A DNA stretch of 64,000 nt, from the NCBI GenBank assembly GCA_963714415.1, contig CAVQOL010000001.1:434001-498000 (forward strand). Direction: 5' to 3'. The notes beneath the pieces were generated by a model. It saw nothing but the letters and a program-made list of their open reading frames with translations. It had not been told where the DNA came from and made no database searches. Below, piece by piece: positions 29,144-36,434 of the stretch (positions are counted from its first letter, which is position 1; each line of letters begins with the position of its first letter). The position numbers and the translations under genes are program-made. Origin of the DNA: JAGXRK01 sp963714415 (lineage in GTDB: Bacteria; Bacteroidota; Ignavibacteria; Ignavibacteriales; Ignavibacteriaceae).

Positions 29144-29647
29144 ATTAGTAAATAATTCTTCTATTCTTTCTTCATTGAAATACCAAGATTTTGGTATAGC
29201 GTCAATACTACCTGAACTTTTTGCTCTTTTCGTCCATTCCTTATTTTCATACAATATAGTTGAACCTTCACCATTTCGACTACTGTGTAATCTTTCAGCA
29301 ACTTCTTTTGGAGTAGCAAGATATATTTTCGGCATCTCTAAGGGTTTAATTTTGTGAAATGAAACAAAGCACAAAATTGTTTTTGTGTTGTGTTTTCTTA
29401 ACCAGTCTTCGATTGCTGAGTGGTATGTTGAGTCTTTTTCTTTGAGAAAATTTTGGCAAAGACCCCAACCATGCTCTTGAGTTCCTTTTACTGATATACG
29501 TAGTAAGTTATCAGAATGACTAATAATTAAATCATATTCTGGTTGATTTGCCCCATATTGAACAGAAACATCATAACCATATCGTGCAAAAAGATATGCA
29601 ACAATTGCTTCGGCAGCTACTCCAACGTGCCAACTGGTAAATTTCAT
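29138..29647 (-). CDS. PD-(D/E)XK-like nuclease-fold protein, single-gene cassette
   Basis: 169 residues. KFTSWHVGVAAEAIVAYLFARYGYDVSVQ resembles the opening helix of holiday-junction-type or group I intron-type PD-(D/E)XK folds. It is followed by PEYDLIISHSDNLLRISVKGT, i.e. D-x(n)-V-K, the metal-binding core. The remainder (IYLATPKEVAERLHSS and KSWYFNEERIEELF) resembles DUF4365-like or XK-nuclease tails. Whether it cleaves DNA is not known. The gene is flanked by attC-like elements on both sides, so it may be a mobile cassette. Confidence 0.55.
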   Translation of the reverse strand: MKFTSWHVGVAAEAIVAYLFARYGYDVSVQYGANQPEYDLIISHSDNLLRISVKGTQEHGWGLCQNFLKEKDSTYHSAIEDWLRKHNTKTILCFVSFHKIKPLEMPKIYLATPKEVAERLHSSRNGEGSTILYENKEWTKRAKSSGSIDAIPKSWYFNEERIEELFTNA

Positions 29648-29664
29648 ACTATTTTAATTTCTAT

Positions 29665-29747
29665 GCCTAACGGCTTGCCGATAAGCGGCGCCCCAGTTTA
29701 CCTACCGAAGGTAGGAACAAGGATGCCACCTAAAAGACAATGCTAAC
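29665..29747 (-). repeat. attC-like element 3 (degenerate)
   Basis: On the minus strand it ends with GCCGTTAGGCATAG, a clean GTTAGGC core. It contains the perfect hairpin CCTACC GAA GGTAGG (29701-29715), which is also half-present in element 2. The other end (TGTTAGCATTG) does not match a core site well. It sits between the 58-residue gene and the nuclease-like gene. Confidence 0.4.
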
Positions 29748-29760
29748 AATTATTAGTAAT

Positions 29761-29937
29761 TTATTTTTTTATATAAGCGTTTAGACCAACTACCACAGGT
29801 TTGCCATCAATTACACAATCTGTAGTCACGTTACCGTGCGTTGTTGCAACCACTAATGTTTTGCCAGATGCACTGGGTGTTGGTTTTTGTAAATCAATGC
29901 TAATGATAAGTTTATCATTTTCTATTTTGACTTCCAT
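29761..29937 (-). CDS. Small conserved-looking protein, 58 residues
   Basis: ATG at 29937 with AGGAGAAG ideally spaced upstream; stop at 29761. The product begins MEVKIENDKLIISIDLQKP, continues TPSASGKTLVVATTHGN and ends KPVVVGLNAYIKK, a compact all-beta pattern with no signal peptide. The strong ribosome site and clean frame make it real. Similar short proteins with a TPSxSGKTLVVA motif are, as far as I recall, found in phages and cassettes, but I cannot name a family. It is a separate unit between attC-like elements. Confidence 0.7.
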   Translation of the reverse strand: MEVKIENDKLIISIDLQKPTPSASGKTLVVATTHGNVTTDCVIDGKPVVVGLNAYIKK

Positions 29938-30208
29938 ATTATTCTTCTCCTATAATTTTGTATATACTTTTTTATTGTAATCTACTTTAAAGAGCAACTC
30001 ACTTTTACAACGCTACTTAAAATTACACAAATGCCACCCTGAAAACCGCTCGTCCCCTCAGCGAATTTATCTTTTTGGAATAAATTCTGGCGGATTACCA
30101 GCTACATTATTCATTCATAAGCAGATCTATTAGACTATTTTGTTAATCTTCAATAACTGTTGGATTTTTAAAGAAGCAATAATCTTATTAAGAACACAAC
30201 GACAGTGT

Positions 30209-30961
30209 TCAATAATATTTGAGAAAAATTATTATTGTTTTTAATCCAATATTTCTGAAGTAGTTTTTAAAGATTTTAAGATTAATTGCTCTTGTCCTTC
30301 TCTTTATATAAAATCCTTTTTTTAAAATACGGCAGAAGCATTTTACAGCAATATCATAAATATGTTTTAACGAATCAGAAGTTTCACTGATATATTCATC
30401 AATTGCTACATCTAAAGATTTGTCATCAGCTTTTCTATCTACATTCAATGTTGTTTCCACTTCTTCATTTTCACAGATTAAAAGTGAAAGTTGATGTGTA
30501 ACCGAGGCCATACCGCATGAATAAATAGCTATTTTTTCACTAACGTCTTTAGAAAATGCAAAATTTAAAAGTTTAGTGCCAACTTGAATTATCTCTTGTA
30601 ATTCATCTTTACTCATGAGCGGGATATGTATCTCCGCAACTCTATTTCTCATTTCTGGATCATATTGTACTACTTCACGTGCAGTATTAACCGCACCAAG
30701 TGCAATAATCTTTACTGAATTATATTTCTCAGACATATCCATAAAGATTTTCATTACTTGGGATAACTTAGTTTTTTCTTCTGTGTTGATTTTGTGAAAA
30801 TCTTCAATAATCCAAATCGCATTTGCTTCGCCAAAATACTTTGCAAGTGTTTGAAAAGTCTCAGTAATCACCTGTAACAATATTGTGAAACATTGCCAAC
30901 TAATTTTTATTTGATAATTGCCCAATAAACCATTGTTAAAATCAATGTAAATCACTTTCAT
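30209..30961 (-). pseudogene. AAA/STAND-type ATPase remnant
   Basis: 250-residue open frame. NAIWIIEDFHKINTEEKTKL (Walker B plus sensor) and SVKIIALGAVNTAREVV, then RNRVAEIHIPLMSKDEL, match the second half of an AAA/STAND ATPase module. No Walker A (GxxxxGK[ST]) precedes it; upstream frames to 31130 are full of stops. The last ~55 residues become basic and compositionally odd, suggesting a frameshift near 30370. Best read as a broken gene; a real full-length version damaged by sequence errors is possible. Confidence 0.5.
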
Positions 30962-31132
30962 TTAACCAAGCTATCTAAACTTGCAGTCTGGAGATATCAT
31001 AAAATCTATTGTATGATAACAGCTATCAAAGTCTGTAGGCATACAACGGCGTCTTAAGTTCGACTCCCAACAAATAATTTCACTTCTTATAAATAATTTT
31101 TAAATTAGAACGAACCTTCATTTATATACTAC

Positions 31133-31213
31133 GCCTAACAGCAAAGCCAAAACGGAACTACGAACTTTTAAATTGCACAAATGCCAAATGCAAAAACGCT
31201 TTCGGCTTTAGGC
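31133..31213 (-). repeat. attC-like palindrome 4
   Basis: On the minus strand it reads GCCTAAAGCC ... GGCTTTGCTGTTAGGC. The ends are complementary (AAAGCC with GGCTTT) around a ~45-base unpaired middle, and the 3' end is the GTTAGGC core. It lies 20 bases after the stop of the Ser-rich small gene, as expected for a cassette end. Confidence 0.5.
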
Positions 31214-31232
31214 ACCAGTTATATTACAAATT

Positions 31233-31466
31233 CTATTCAGTTTTGTTCTCTGTTGCAGAAGATGAACTATTTGAACTAGAACTAGTATCTGAAGTCGTAG
31301 AATTTGTAGTAGTATTGTTCGTTGAATTATTCACAACACCAGAACCTCCACTTGGCGGTTTTGGCTCAAGATTAGAAACATTAACAGCCGTGTGTCCTTT
31401 CTGTAAAGGTTGATGACCTTCTGTTAATAAAGTTTTATCATCATTTTCTTTAATTGGATCGCTCAT
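31233..31466 (-). CDS. Small Ser/Thr/Asn-rich protein paired with a DUF6338 gene
   Basis: 77 residues. The N-terminal half has LLTEGHQPLQKGHTAVNVSN, then PKPPSGGSG, followed by a low-complexity tail of Asn, Thr and Ser. It starts at ATG 31466, 12 bases after the DUF6338 stop and after an AAGGAG-like site, so it is the second gene of a two-gene unit. The EGHQPLQKGHT motif recalls small partners often found beside DUF6338 proteins, but no function is known. An attC-like element follows. Confidence 0.6.
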   Translation of the reverse strand: MSDPIKENDDKTLLTEGHQPLQKGHTAVNVSNLEPKPPSGGSGVVNNSTNNTTTNSTTSDTSSSSNSSSSATENKTE

Positions 31467-31478
31467 AATTACTCCTTT

Positions 31479-32066
31479 TTATTTAAAAAATTCTAATGAA
31501 GAAATATCATCACCAAGTATAATTACACCTTTAGTTCTATTTATTTTTTCTAAAAAAGCTCCTTTTTCGTCTAACTTCCAAATTTCTTCAAGGTAAATTT
31601 GTTCTTTATCTGGATAAGAAGAGGCAAAAGAATTTGATGAATATAAGCCTCCTATCATTTTTCCGTTCTTAAGATGTACAATTACCCAAGCAGCTTCCTT
31701 CTTTCCAAAAAAATAATCCCAAGGTTTTGAAACTGGATGGATAAAGTATCTATTAAAGAACTTTGTATTAGTAAGTTTTACAAAAAATACCGGCCATAAA
31801 GCTGGCATAAGGATAAAGATAATCAGTAAGGATAAATAAAAAACAATTAAACAGTTTTCGTAGTATTTAAAATTTAGGTTGATATAGATAAGGAATGATA
31901 ATGCTATGAAATTCAAAGTACTAAAACATATGATTTCAACGATGGACTTTGAAAAATCTCTTTTGACTGATGGGATCAAATAATCATAAATCATTAATGA
32001 TATAAAGCCAGGTAAAACGAATATTAAAAACAATAATAACTTGTCAATTTGCCAAATATCATCCAT
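31479..32066 (-). CDS. DUF6338-like membrane protein
   Basis: 195 residues. Helices at ~8-28, ~42-62 and ~72-95 (with LLFLIFVLPGFISLMIYDYL at the start) are followed by a cytosolic domain, AWVIVHLKNGKMIGGLYSSN, then FASSYPDKEQIYLEEIWKLD and VIILGDDISSLEFF. This is the DUF6338 pattern. Function unknown; such genes occur sporadically in accessory regions and have been noted near defence genes. First gene of the pair with the Ser-rich protein. Confidence 0.68.
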   Translation of the reverse strand: MDDIWQIDKLLLFLIFVLPGFISLMIYDYLIPSVKRDFSKSIVEIICFSTLNFIALSFLIYINLNFKYYENCLIVFYLSLLIIFILMPALWPVFFVKLTNTKFFNRYFIHPVSKPWDYFFGKKEAAWVIVHLKNGKMIGGLYSSNSFASSYPDKEQIYLEEIWKLDEKGAFLEKINRTKGVIILGDDISSLEFFK

Positions 32067-32083
32067 AGTAAATTCCTTGTAAT

Positions 32084-32347
32084 ATAACTATTACTTATAC
32101 TGCCAATATTCCCCGCTAGAGACGGGCAGGCTGTCTAACCTGCCTGTGTAAATTACTTGAAAATTTCAATGTAAGGGCCAGCACCTAACATAAAATCAGT
32201 CCCCCGCCAGAGAGAAAAAAGGATAATTGAGGGCAGTATCAGTAGGAACGTCTAAGAATAATCTTAAAGACAGTTAAAAATAAGTTTGTTCTATGAGAAG
32301 GTCAATTAACAGTTGGCAAATTTAAATAGGTTTGCTTTTGTTCTGAG
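32084..32347. repeat. Composite duplicated repeat, copy 1
   Basis: Starts with the 20-mer ATAACTATTACTTATACTGC (32084-32103), then a hairpin-rich spacer (GGCAGGCTGTCTAACCTGCC), then a ~170-base block (32178-32347). Both the 20-mer and the block recur in the same order at 55830-56138, and the block includes 55 consecutive identical bases. No ORF is supported in the 566-base gap 32067-32632; both copies lie upstream of plus-strand genes. Confidence 0.8.
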
Positions 32348-32632
32348 AATGAAAAAGATTTGTCTCCATATAAATAATTCTGTCCTAATTGCGCCGGCTG
32401 CACAAAAGCTGCGATTTCCGAAAGAATTCGCGCCTGTTTTTTAAGCATTTGCCCCATCTAATACACAAAAGTTATAAATAATTGGCTGTTGCCAAGAATC
32501 AACAATCGTCAATCAAACTTGCATATTGTTTTTTTTAGATTAAATTTGCCTTCATTATACTTCTATACTCCTCCCCCTGCAGAAGTTCTTTTGTTATAAT
32601 TATTAAATCTTTATTATAAAAGAGGAGCTGTT

Positions 32633-33229
32633 ATGGAAAAGATTAAAGTTCTAAAAGATGGCACCGAAGTTACTATCCGTCAACTGGCAATAAAAGATAT
32701 TGAGAGATCGTATCAATTTTTTGCTGAGCTCCCGGAAACAGACAGGGAATATTTAAGAGTCGATGTAACAAAACGTGAATTGGTCGAACAAAGAATTCGG
32801 GACATGGAAAAAAATAATGTACGAAGATTTGTTGCCCTTGCCGGTGATAAAATAGTAGCCGATGCTGCAATACAGCTTGAAGGTACCGGATGGAAAGAAC
32901 ACGTTGCCGAGATAAGAATAATTGTAGCGCTTCCCTATCAGCGTAAGGGATTGGGCATGATTATGGCCAGCGAACTTTATCTTCAGGCTCAAAAGGAAAA
33001 TGTTGAAGAACTTGTTGTAAAAATGATGAAGCCGCAAATAGCTGCTCAATCAATATTTCATAAAATCGGTTTCCATCATGACATTACTCTGAGTGATTAC
33101 GTGAAAGACCAGCACGGACATAAGCAGGATTTAATAATTATGCGATGCAGTTTAAAAGAACTCTGGGATGAAATAGAAGACTACTTTTATGAAAAAGATA
33201 TGAGAGGAGCCGTTACTCATAAGTTTTAA
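32633..33229 (+). CDS. GNAT-family N-acetyltransferase
   Basis: 198 residues, start ATG 32633 behind AGAGGAG. The GNAT fold is seen as VTIRQLAIKDIERSYQFF at the start, AEIRIIVALPYQRKGLGMIMA (motif A, Q/RxxGxG/A, acetyl-CoA pyrophosphate loop; ~residue 105) and AAQSIFHKIGFHHDITL (motif B). The substrate is unknown. It lies 315 bases ahead of the kor operon on the same strand. That gap (33230-33544) shows no further gene; a KorD ribosome site lies at its end. Confidence 0.88.
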   Translation: MEKIKVLKDGTEVTIRQLAIKDIERSYQFFAELPETDREYLRVDVTKRELVEQRIRDMEKNNVRRFVALAGDKIVADAAIQLEGTGWKEHVAEIRIIVALPYQRKGLGMIMASELYLQAQKENVEELVVKMMKPQIAAQSIFHKIGFHHDITLSDYVKDQHGHKQDLIIMRCSLKELWDEIEDYFYEKDMRGAVTHKF

Positions 33230-33544
33230 TTTGATGACTTAGCTGTTCAGCAATACCCATTTAGGCTGCCACTTTAAAGTATTTGGTAAATCATTACTAT
33301 TATTAATGAATATCTATACTCACTCTTTATGTTTTTAACCATTCTTATTTAGCAACTCTGAACCCCTATCAACTAAGCTTGACTATCAGAAAATAAAATC
33401 GCAATTTAACGTCAAATTTTTTAGCGTTAATCCACTCCTTGTGAGGAAAGATTTATAGAATGTGATTCCATTATTACTTTCTAGAATACTGAACTCTTCC
33501 ACTCAAGGCGTTGAAGATCTTAATCAAGGAAGGAGTTGAGAATT

Positions 33545-33850
33545 ATGAAACTCTGGCGAACTCCATTGGACGCAGATAAGATTCAACGTCCCACAGGTAC
33601 AGTCCGTGTTATAATCGAACGTTGTAAAGGATGCAGCTACTGTATCGATTACTGTCCAAAGGATGTTCTTACGATGTCTGCTAAATTTAATAAGAAGGGA
33701 TATCATTATCCCGATATTGTAAAAGTCGGACTATGTGTAAACTGTGGTTTGTGCTGTAATATCTGTCCGGAGTTTGCAATCTTTTCAGTAGAGGAACACG
33801 AGCAAGAAAATAAAACAACAAAAAAAGCAGTAGAGATTAAAAATGGTTAA
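33545..33850 (+). CDS. korD: 2-oxoacid:ferredoxin oxidoreductase delta (ferredoxin-like) subunit
   Basis: 101 residues. ATG 33545 is chosen over the in-frame TTG 33536 because AAGGAG lies 10 bases before the ATG but directly abuts the TTG. Two [4Fe-4S] motifs: CKGCSYCIDYCPKDV (~residue 28) and CVNCGLCCNICPEFAIF (~66). It carries electrons from KorAB to ferredoxin or directly to a partner. It overlaps korA by 8 bases; korDABC form one translationally coupled unit in the archaeal/Desulfo-type four-gene order. Confidence 0.9.
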   Translation: MKLWRTPLDADKIQRPTGTVRVIIERCKGCSYCIDYCPKDVLTMSAKFNKKGYHYPDIVKVGLCVNCGLCCNICPEFAIFSVEEHEQENKTTKKAVEIKNG

Positions 33851-35006
33851 ATATGATTCTCCTGTTTTAACAGGTAAACATTTTATGAGCGGCGATATTG
33901 CAGTTGCCGAAGGTGGTTTAGCTGCCGGCTGTCGTTTCTTTGCAGGATATCCCATTACTCCTGCTACCGAAGTTGCGGAAAGAATGTCCGAAAGGCTTAT
34001 GAAAATTGAGGGAGGTATATTTATCCAGATGGAAGATGAGATTGCATCAATGAATGCTCTTCTCGGCGCTTCCTGGGGAGGTATGAAATCAATGACTTCA
34101 ACTTCGGGTCCCGGGTTTAGTTTAATGATGGAAAACCTCGGTCTTGGCTGTATGATGGAAGCACCCTGTGTTATAGCTAATGTTCAACGCGGAGGTCCTT
34201 CAACCGGATTACCTACCCTTGTAGGACAGCAGGATATGATGCAGGCTAGATGGGGATCTCACGGAGATTATGAAATAATTGCACTGTGCCCAAGCTCACC
34301 GCAGGAATGTTTCGATCTGACAATTGAAGCATTTAATTTATCAGAGAAATATCGCGTGCCGGTATTGCTGATGACAGATGAAACCATTGGACATATGTAT
34401 GAAAAAGTTGTAATACCTGAAGCTGATAAAATAAAAATTATAAACCGACCCAGACCTGATCCTGATAAAAAAACTCATCTGCCTTACGAAGTAAAAAGCG
34501 AATTAGGAATTCCTGAAATGGGTTTCGCCGGTGAAGGATACAGACTGCATACAACGGGATTAACGCATGATGAGAGGGGTTATCCGGCGGTAGATGCTGA
34601 AACCCAACATAAATTGGTTCCGCGCCTTGTTAATAAAATCAAAAATAATGCTGACAAAATATGTAAGTACGAAGAAAAAAATATTGATGATGCCGATATT
34701 GTAATTTTTTCATATGGATGCAGTGCACGAATATCTGAGTGGGCAATGCATATGGCAAGGGAAAAAGGAATTAAGGCAGGATTCTTTAGGTTAATTGTTG
34801 CATGGCCGTTCCCCGAAAAAAGAATAAAAGAGATTGCTGAAAAAGTTAAGGGAATAGTAGTAGCAGAAATTAACCTCGGACAAATGGTATTAGAAGTAGA
34901 AAGAGTTGTTGCAGGAAAATGCAAAGTTGCGCTATCACCAAATGCAGGTGGAAGAGTTCACGAACCGGAAGAAATCTTAGCAACCGTTAAGGAGATATTA
35001 AAATGA
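33843..35006 (+). CDS. korA: 2-oxoglutarate:ferredoxin oxidoreductase alpha subunit
   Basis: 387 residues. The start AGDIAVAEGGLAAGCRFFAGYPITPATEVAE (in parts) and QMEDEIASMNALLGASWGG are the pyrimidine-domain signature of KorA/VorA, followed by the STSGPGFSLMMENLG loop. The C-terminal part (DIVIFSYGCSARISEWAM) is the transketolase C-like domain. With KorB it oxidises or, in the reductive TCA cycle, makes 2-oxoglutarate using thiamine diphosphate. Specificity for 2-oxoglutarate rather than a branched oxoacid is inferred from sequence pattern. It overlaps korB by 4 bases (ATGA). Confidence 0.9.
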   Translation: MVKYDSPVLTGKHFMSGDIAVAEGGLAAGCRFFAGYPITPATEVAERMSERLMKIEGGIFIQMEDEIASMNALLGASWGGMKSMTSTSGPGFSLMMENLGLGCMMEAPCVIANVQRGGPSTGLPTLVGQQDMMQARWGSHGDYEIIALCPSSPQECFDLTIEAFNLSEKYRVPVLLMTDETIGHMYEKVVIPEADKIKIINRPRPDPDKKTHLPYEVKSELGIPEMGFAGEGYRLHTTGLTHDERGYPAVDAETQHKLVPRLVNKIKNNADKICKYEEKNIDDADIVIFSYGCSARISEWAMHMAREKGIKAGFFRLIVAWPFPEKRIKEIAEKVKGIVVAEINLGQMVLEVERVVAGKCKVALSPNAGGRVHEPEEILATVKEILK

Positions 35007-35842
35007 TTGAAATAGCAGAGGTTGAATCTCATCCGAAAGATCATTTATTAAGAACAGACAGATTGCCGCACATCTGGTGCCCGACTTGTGGAATAGGAAC
35101 TGCGGTAAGCTGTTTTGTAACTGCGATTGAGGAAACTGAAATTGCACTTGAAAAGTTTGCCGTTGTTTCGGGAATCGGGTGCACAGGTAGAGTTGCCGGT
35201 TATATTAAGCTTGATTCATTCCATACGACTCACGGAAGAGCCATTCCTTTTGCAGTTGGATTGCATTTATCAAAACCCGATATGAAAGTTGTCGTGTTTT
35301 CCGGCGATGGAGACTTAATGTGTATCGGTGGTAATCACTTCCTCCATACTGCGCGACGCAATATAGACATTACGGTTATTTGCGTAAACAATTTTATTTA
35401 CGGAATGACCGGTGGACAGTCAGCGCCCACAACTCCTCAAAAAGCTAAAACCACAACCTCGCCCTACGGAAATTTTGAAAACACGGTTAATATTCCCTAC
35501 CTGGCAGCAGCCTGCGGAGCTACTTACGTAGCCCGATGGACAGTATTACATATAAAACGTTTAACTCGTGCCATAAAGGAAGCGATTATGAAACCCGGAT
35601 TTTCAGTTGTTGAGATTATCGCACCTTGTTCGACTTTGTATGCAAGAAAAAACAGATTGGGAACCGGAACCGACCTTATGCACTTTTACCATGATAATTG
35701 CGAAATTCAGCACGGTGCCGATTTACAAACACTGGATTTGAACTTTCAGGAAAAAATTATCTGCGGAAAATTTGTTGATATTGAAAAGCCTACTTTCCGG
35801 GATGCACTTGAAAAACGCAGGCAGGAGGTGTTATCAGTATGA
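35003..35842 (+). CDS. korB: 2-oxoglutarate:ferredoxin oxidoreductase beta subunit (thiamine diphosphate binding)
   Basis: 279 residues. HIWCPTCGIGTAVSCF holds the Cys pair of the [4Fe-4S]/ThDP region. FSGDGDLMCIGGNHFLHTAR followed by NNFIYGMTGGQSAPTTP is the ThDP-Mg motif (GDG ... N) with the KGOR-type GMTGGQ loop. It carries out the decarboxylation step with KorA. Start ATG 35003 inside the korA end; overlaps korC by 4 bases. Confidence 0.92.
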   Translation: MIEIAEVESHPKDHLLRTDRLPHIWCPTCGIGTAVSCFVTAIEETEIALEKFAVVSGIGCTGRVAGYIKLDSFHTTHGRAIPFAVGLHLSKPDMKVVVFSGDGDLMCIGGNHFLHTARRNIDITVICVNNFIYGMTGGQSAPTTPQKAKTTTSPYGNFENTVNIPYLAAACGATYVARWTVLHIKRLTRAIKEAIMKPGFSVVEIIAPCSTLYARKNRLGTGTDLMHFYHDNCEIQHGADLQTLDLNFQEKIICGKFVDIEKPTFRDALEKRRQEVLSV

Positions 35843-36399
35843 TTACGAAAGTAAGAATTACGGGTTTGGGCGGACAGGGTGTTATAACAGCCGGTTATAC
35901 ACTTGGCAAGGCTGCTTCAATTTATGATGACAAACATTCAACCTTCACTCAATCGTACGGTCCCGAAGCGCGGGGAAGCGCTTGCAGTTCGCAAATAATT
36001 ATTTCGGATGAAAATATTTTATATCCTTTTATCAAACAGCAGGATATTCTTGTTGCACTCTCACAGGAAGGATATGATAAATACATTCAAACAACTGTTG
36101 AAGGAGGAACGGTAATAATTGATGAGGATCTTGTTGAAATTACCAATGGTCTTCCGAAAAAAATTAATCTTGCTAAAATTCCAACAACCATGCTGGCAGA
36201 AAAGAATTTCAGCAACCGGATTGTAACAAATATTATAATGCTGGGCTTCCTTAGTTCATATACCGGTGTTGTTAGTAAAGAAGCAATAACTGAAGCAGTA
36301 AAATCAGTAGTTCCCGAAAGAATGATTAAGCTCAATCTCGATGCACTTAATTTTGGTTTAGATTATAAGGTAGGAGAAACAAAAGAAGCGAAAGTTTAA
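35839..36399 (+). CDS. korC: 2-oxoglutarate:ferredoxin oxidoreductase gamma subunit
   Basis: 186 residues. RITGLGGQGVITAGYTLGKAA at the N-terminus and QSYGPEARGSACSSQIIIS are the diagnostic gamma-domain motifs (CoA-binding region of the complex). The start overlaps the korB stop (ATGA), so all four subunits should be made in equal amounts. It ends 35 bases before hdrA, which has its own AAAGGA site; no terminator lies between, so kor and hdr genes probably share a transcript. Confidence 0.92.
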   Translation: MITKVRITGLGGQGVITAGYTLGKAASIYDDKHSTFTQSYGPEARGSACSSQIIISDENILYPFIKQQDILVALSQEGYDKYIQTTVEGGTVIIDEDLVEITNGLPKKINLAKIPTTMLAEKNFSNRIVTNIIMLGFLSSYTGVVSKEAITEAVKSVVPERMIKLNLDALNFGLDYKVGETKEAKV

Positions 36400-36434
36400 G
36401 CACATATCAACTAGTACATAAAATAAAGGAATAA

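Noticed and set aside
30990..31080. tRNA-like fragment (GTTCGACTCCCAAC)
   Set aside because: Only a T-loop-like string; no acceptor, D-arm or anticodon arm can be folded around it.
26722..32066. Prophage remnant
   Set aside because: No phage structural, integrase or lysis genes; content and palindromes fit a cassette-like region better.
26590..32347. CRISPR array
   Set aside because: Repeats differ in length and sequence and spacing is irregular; no cas gene is present.
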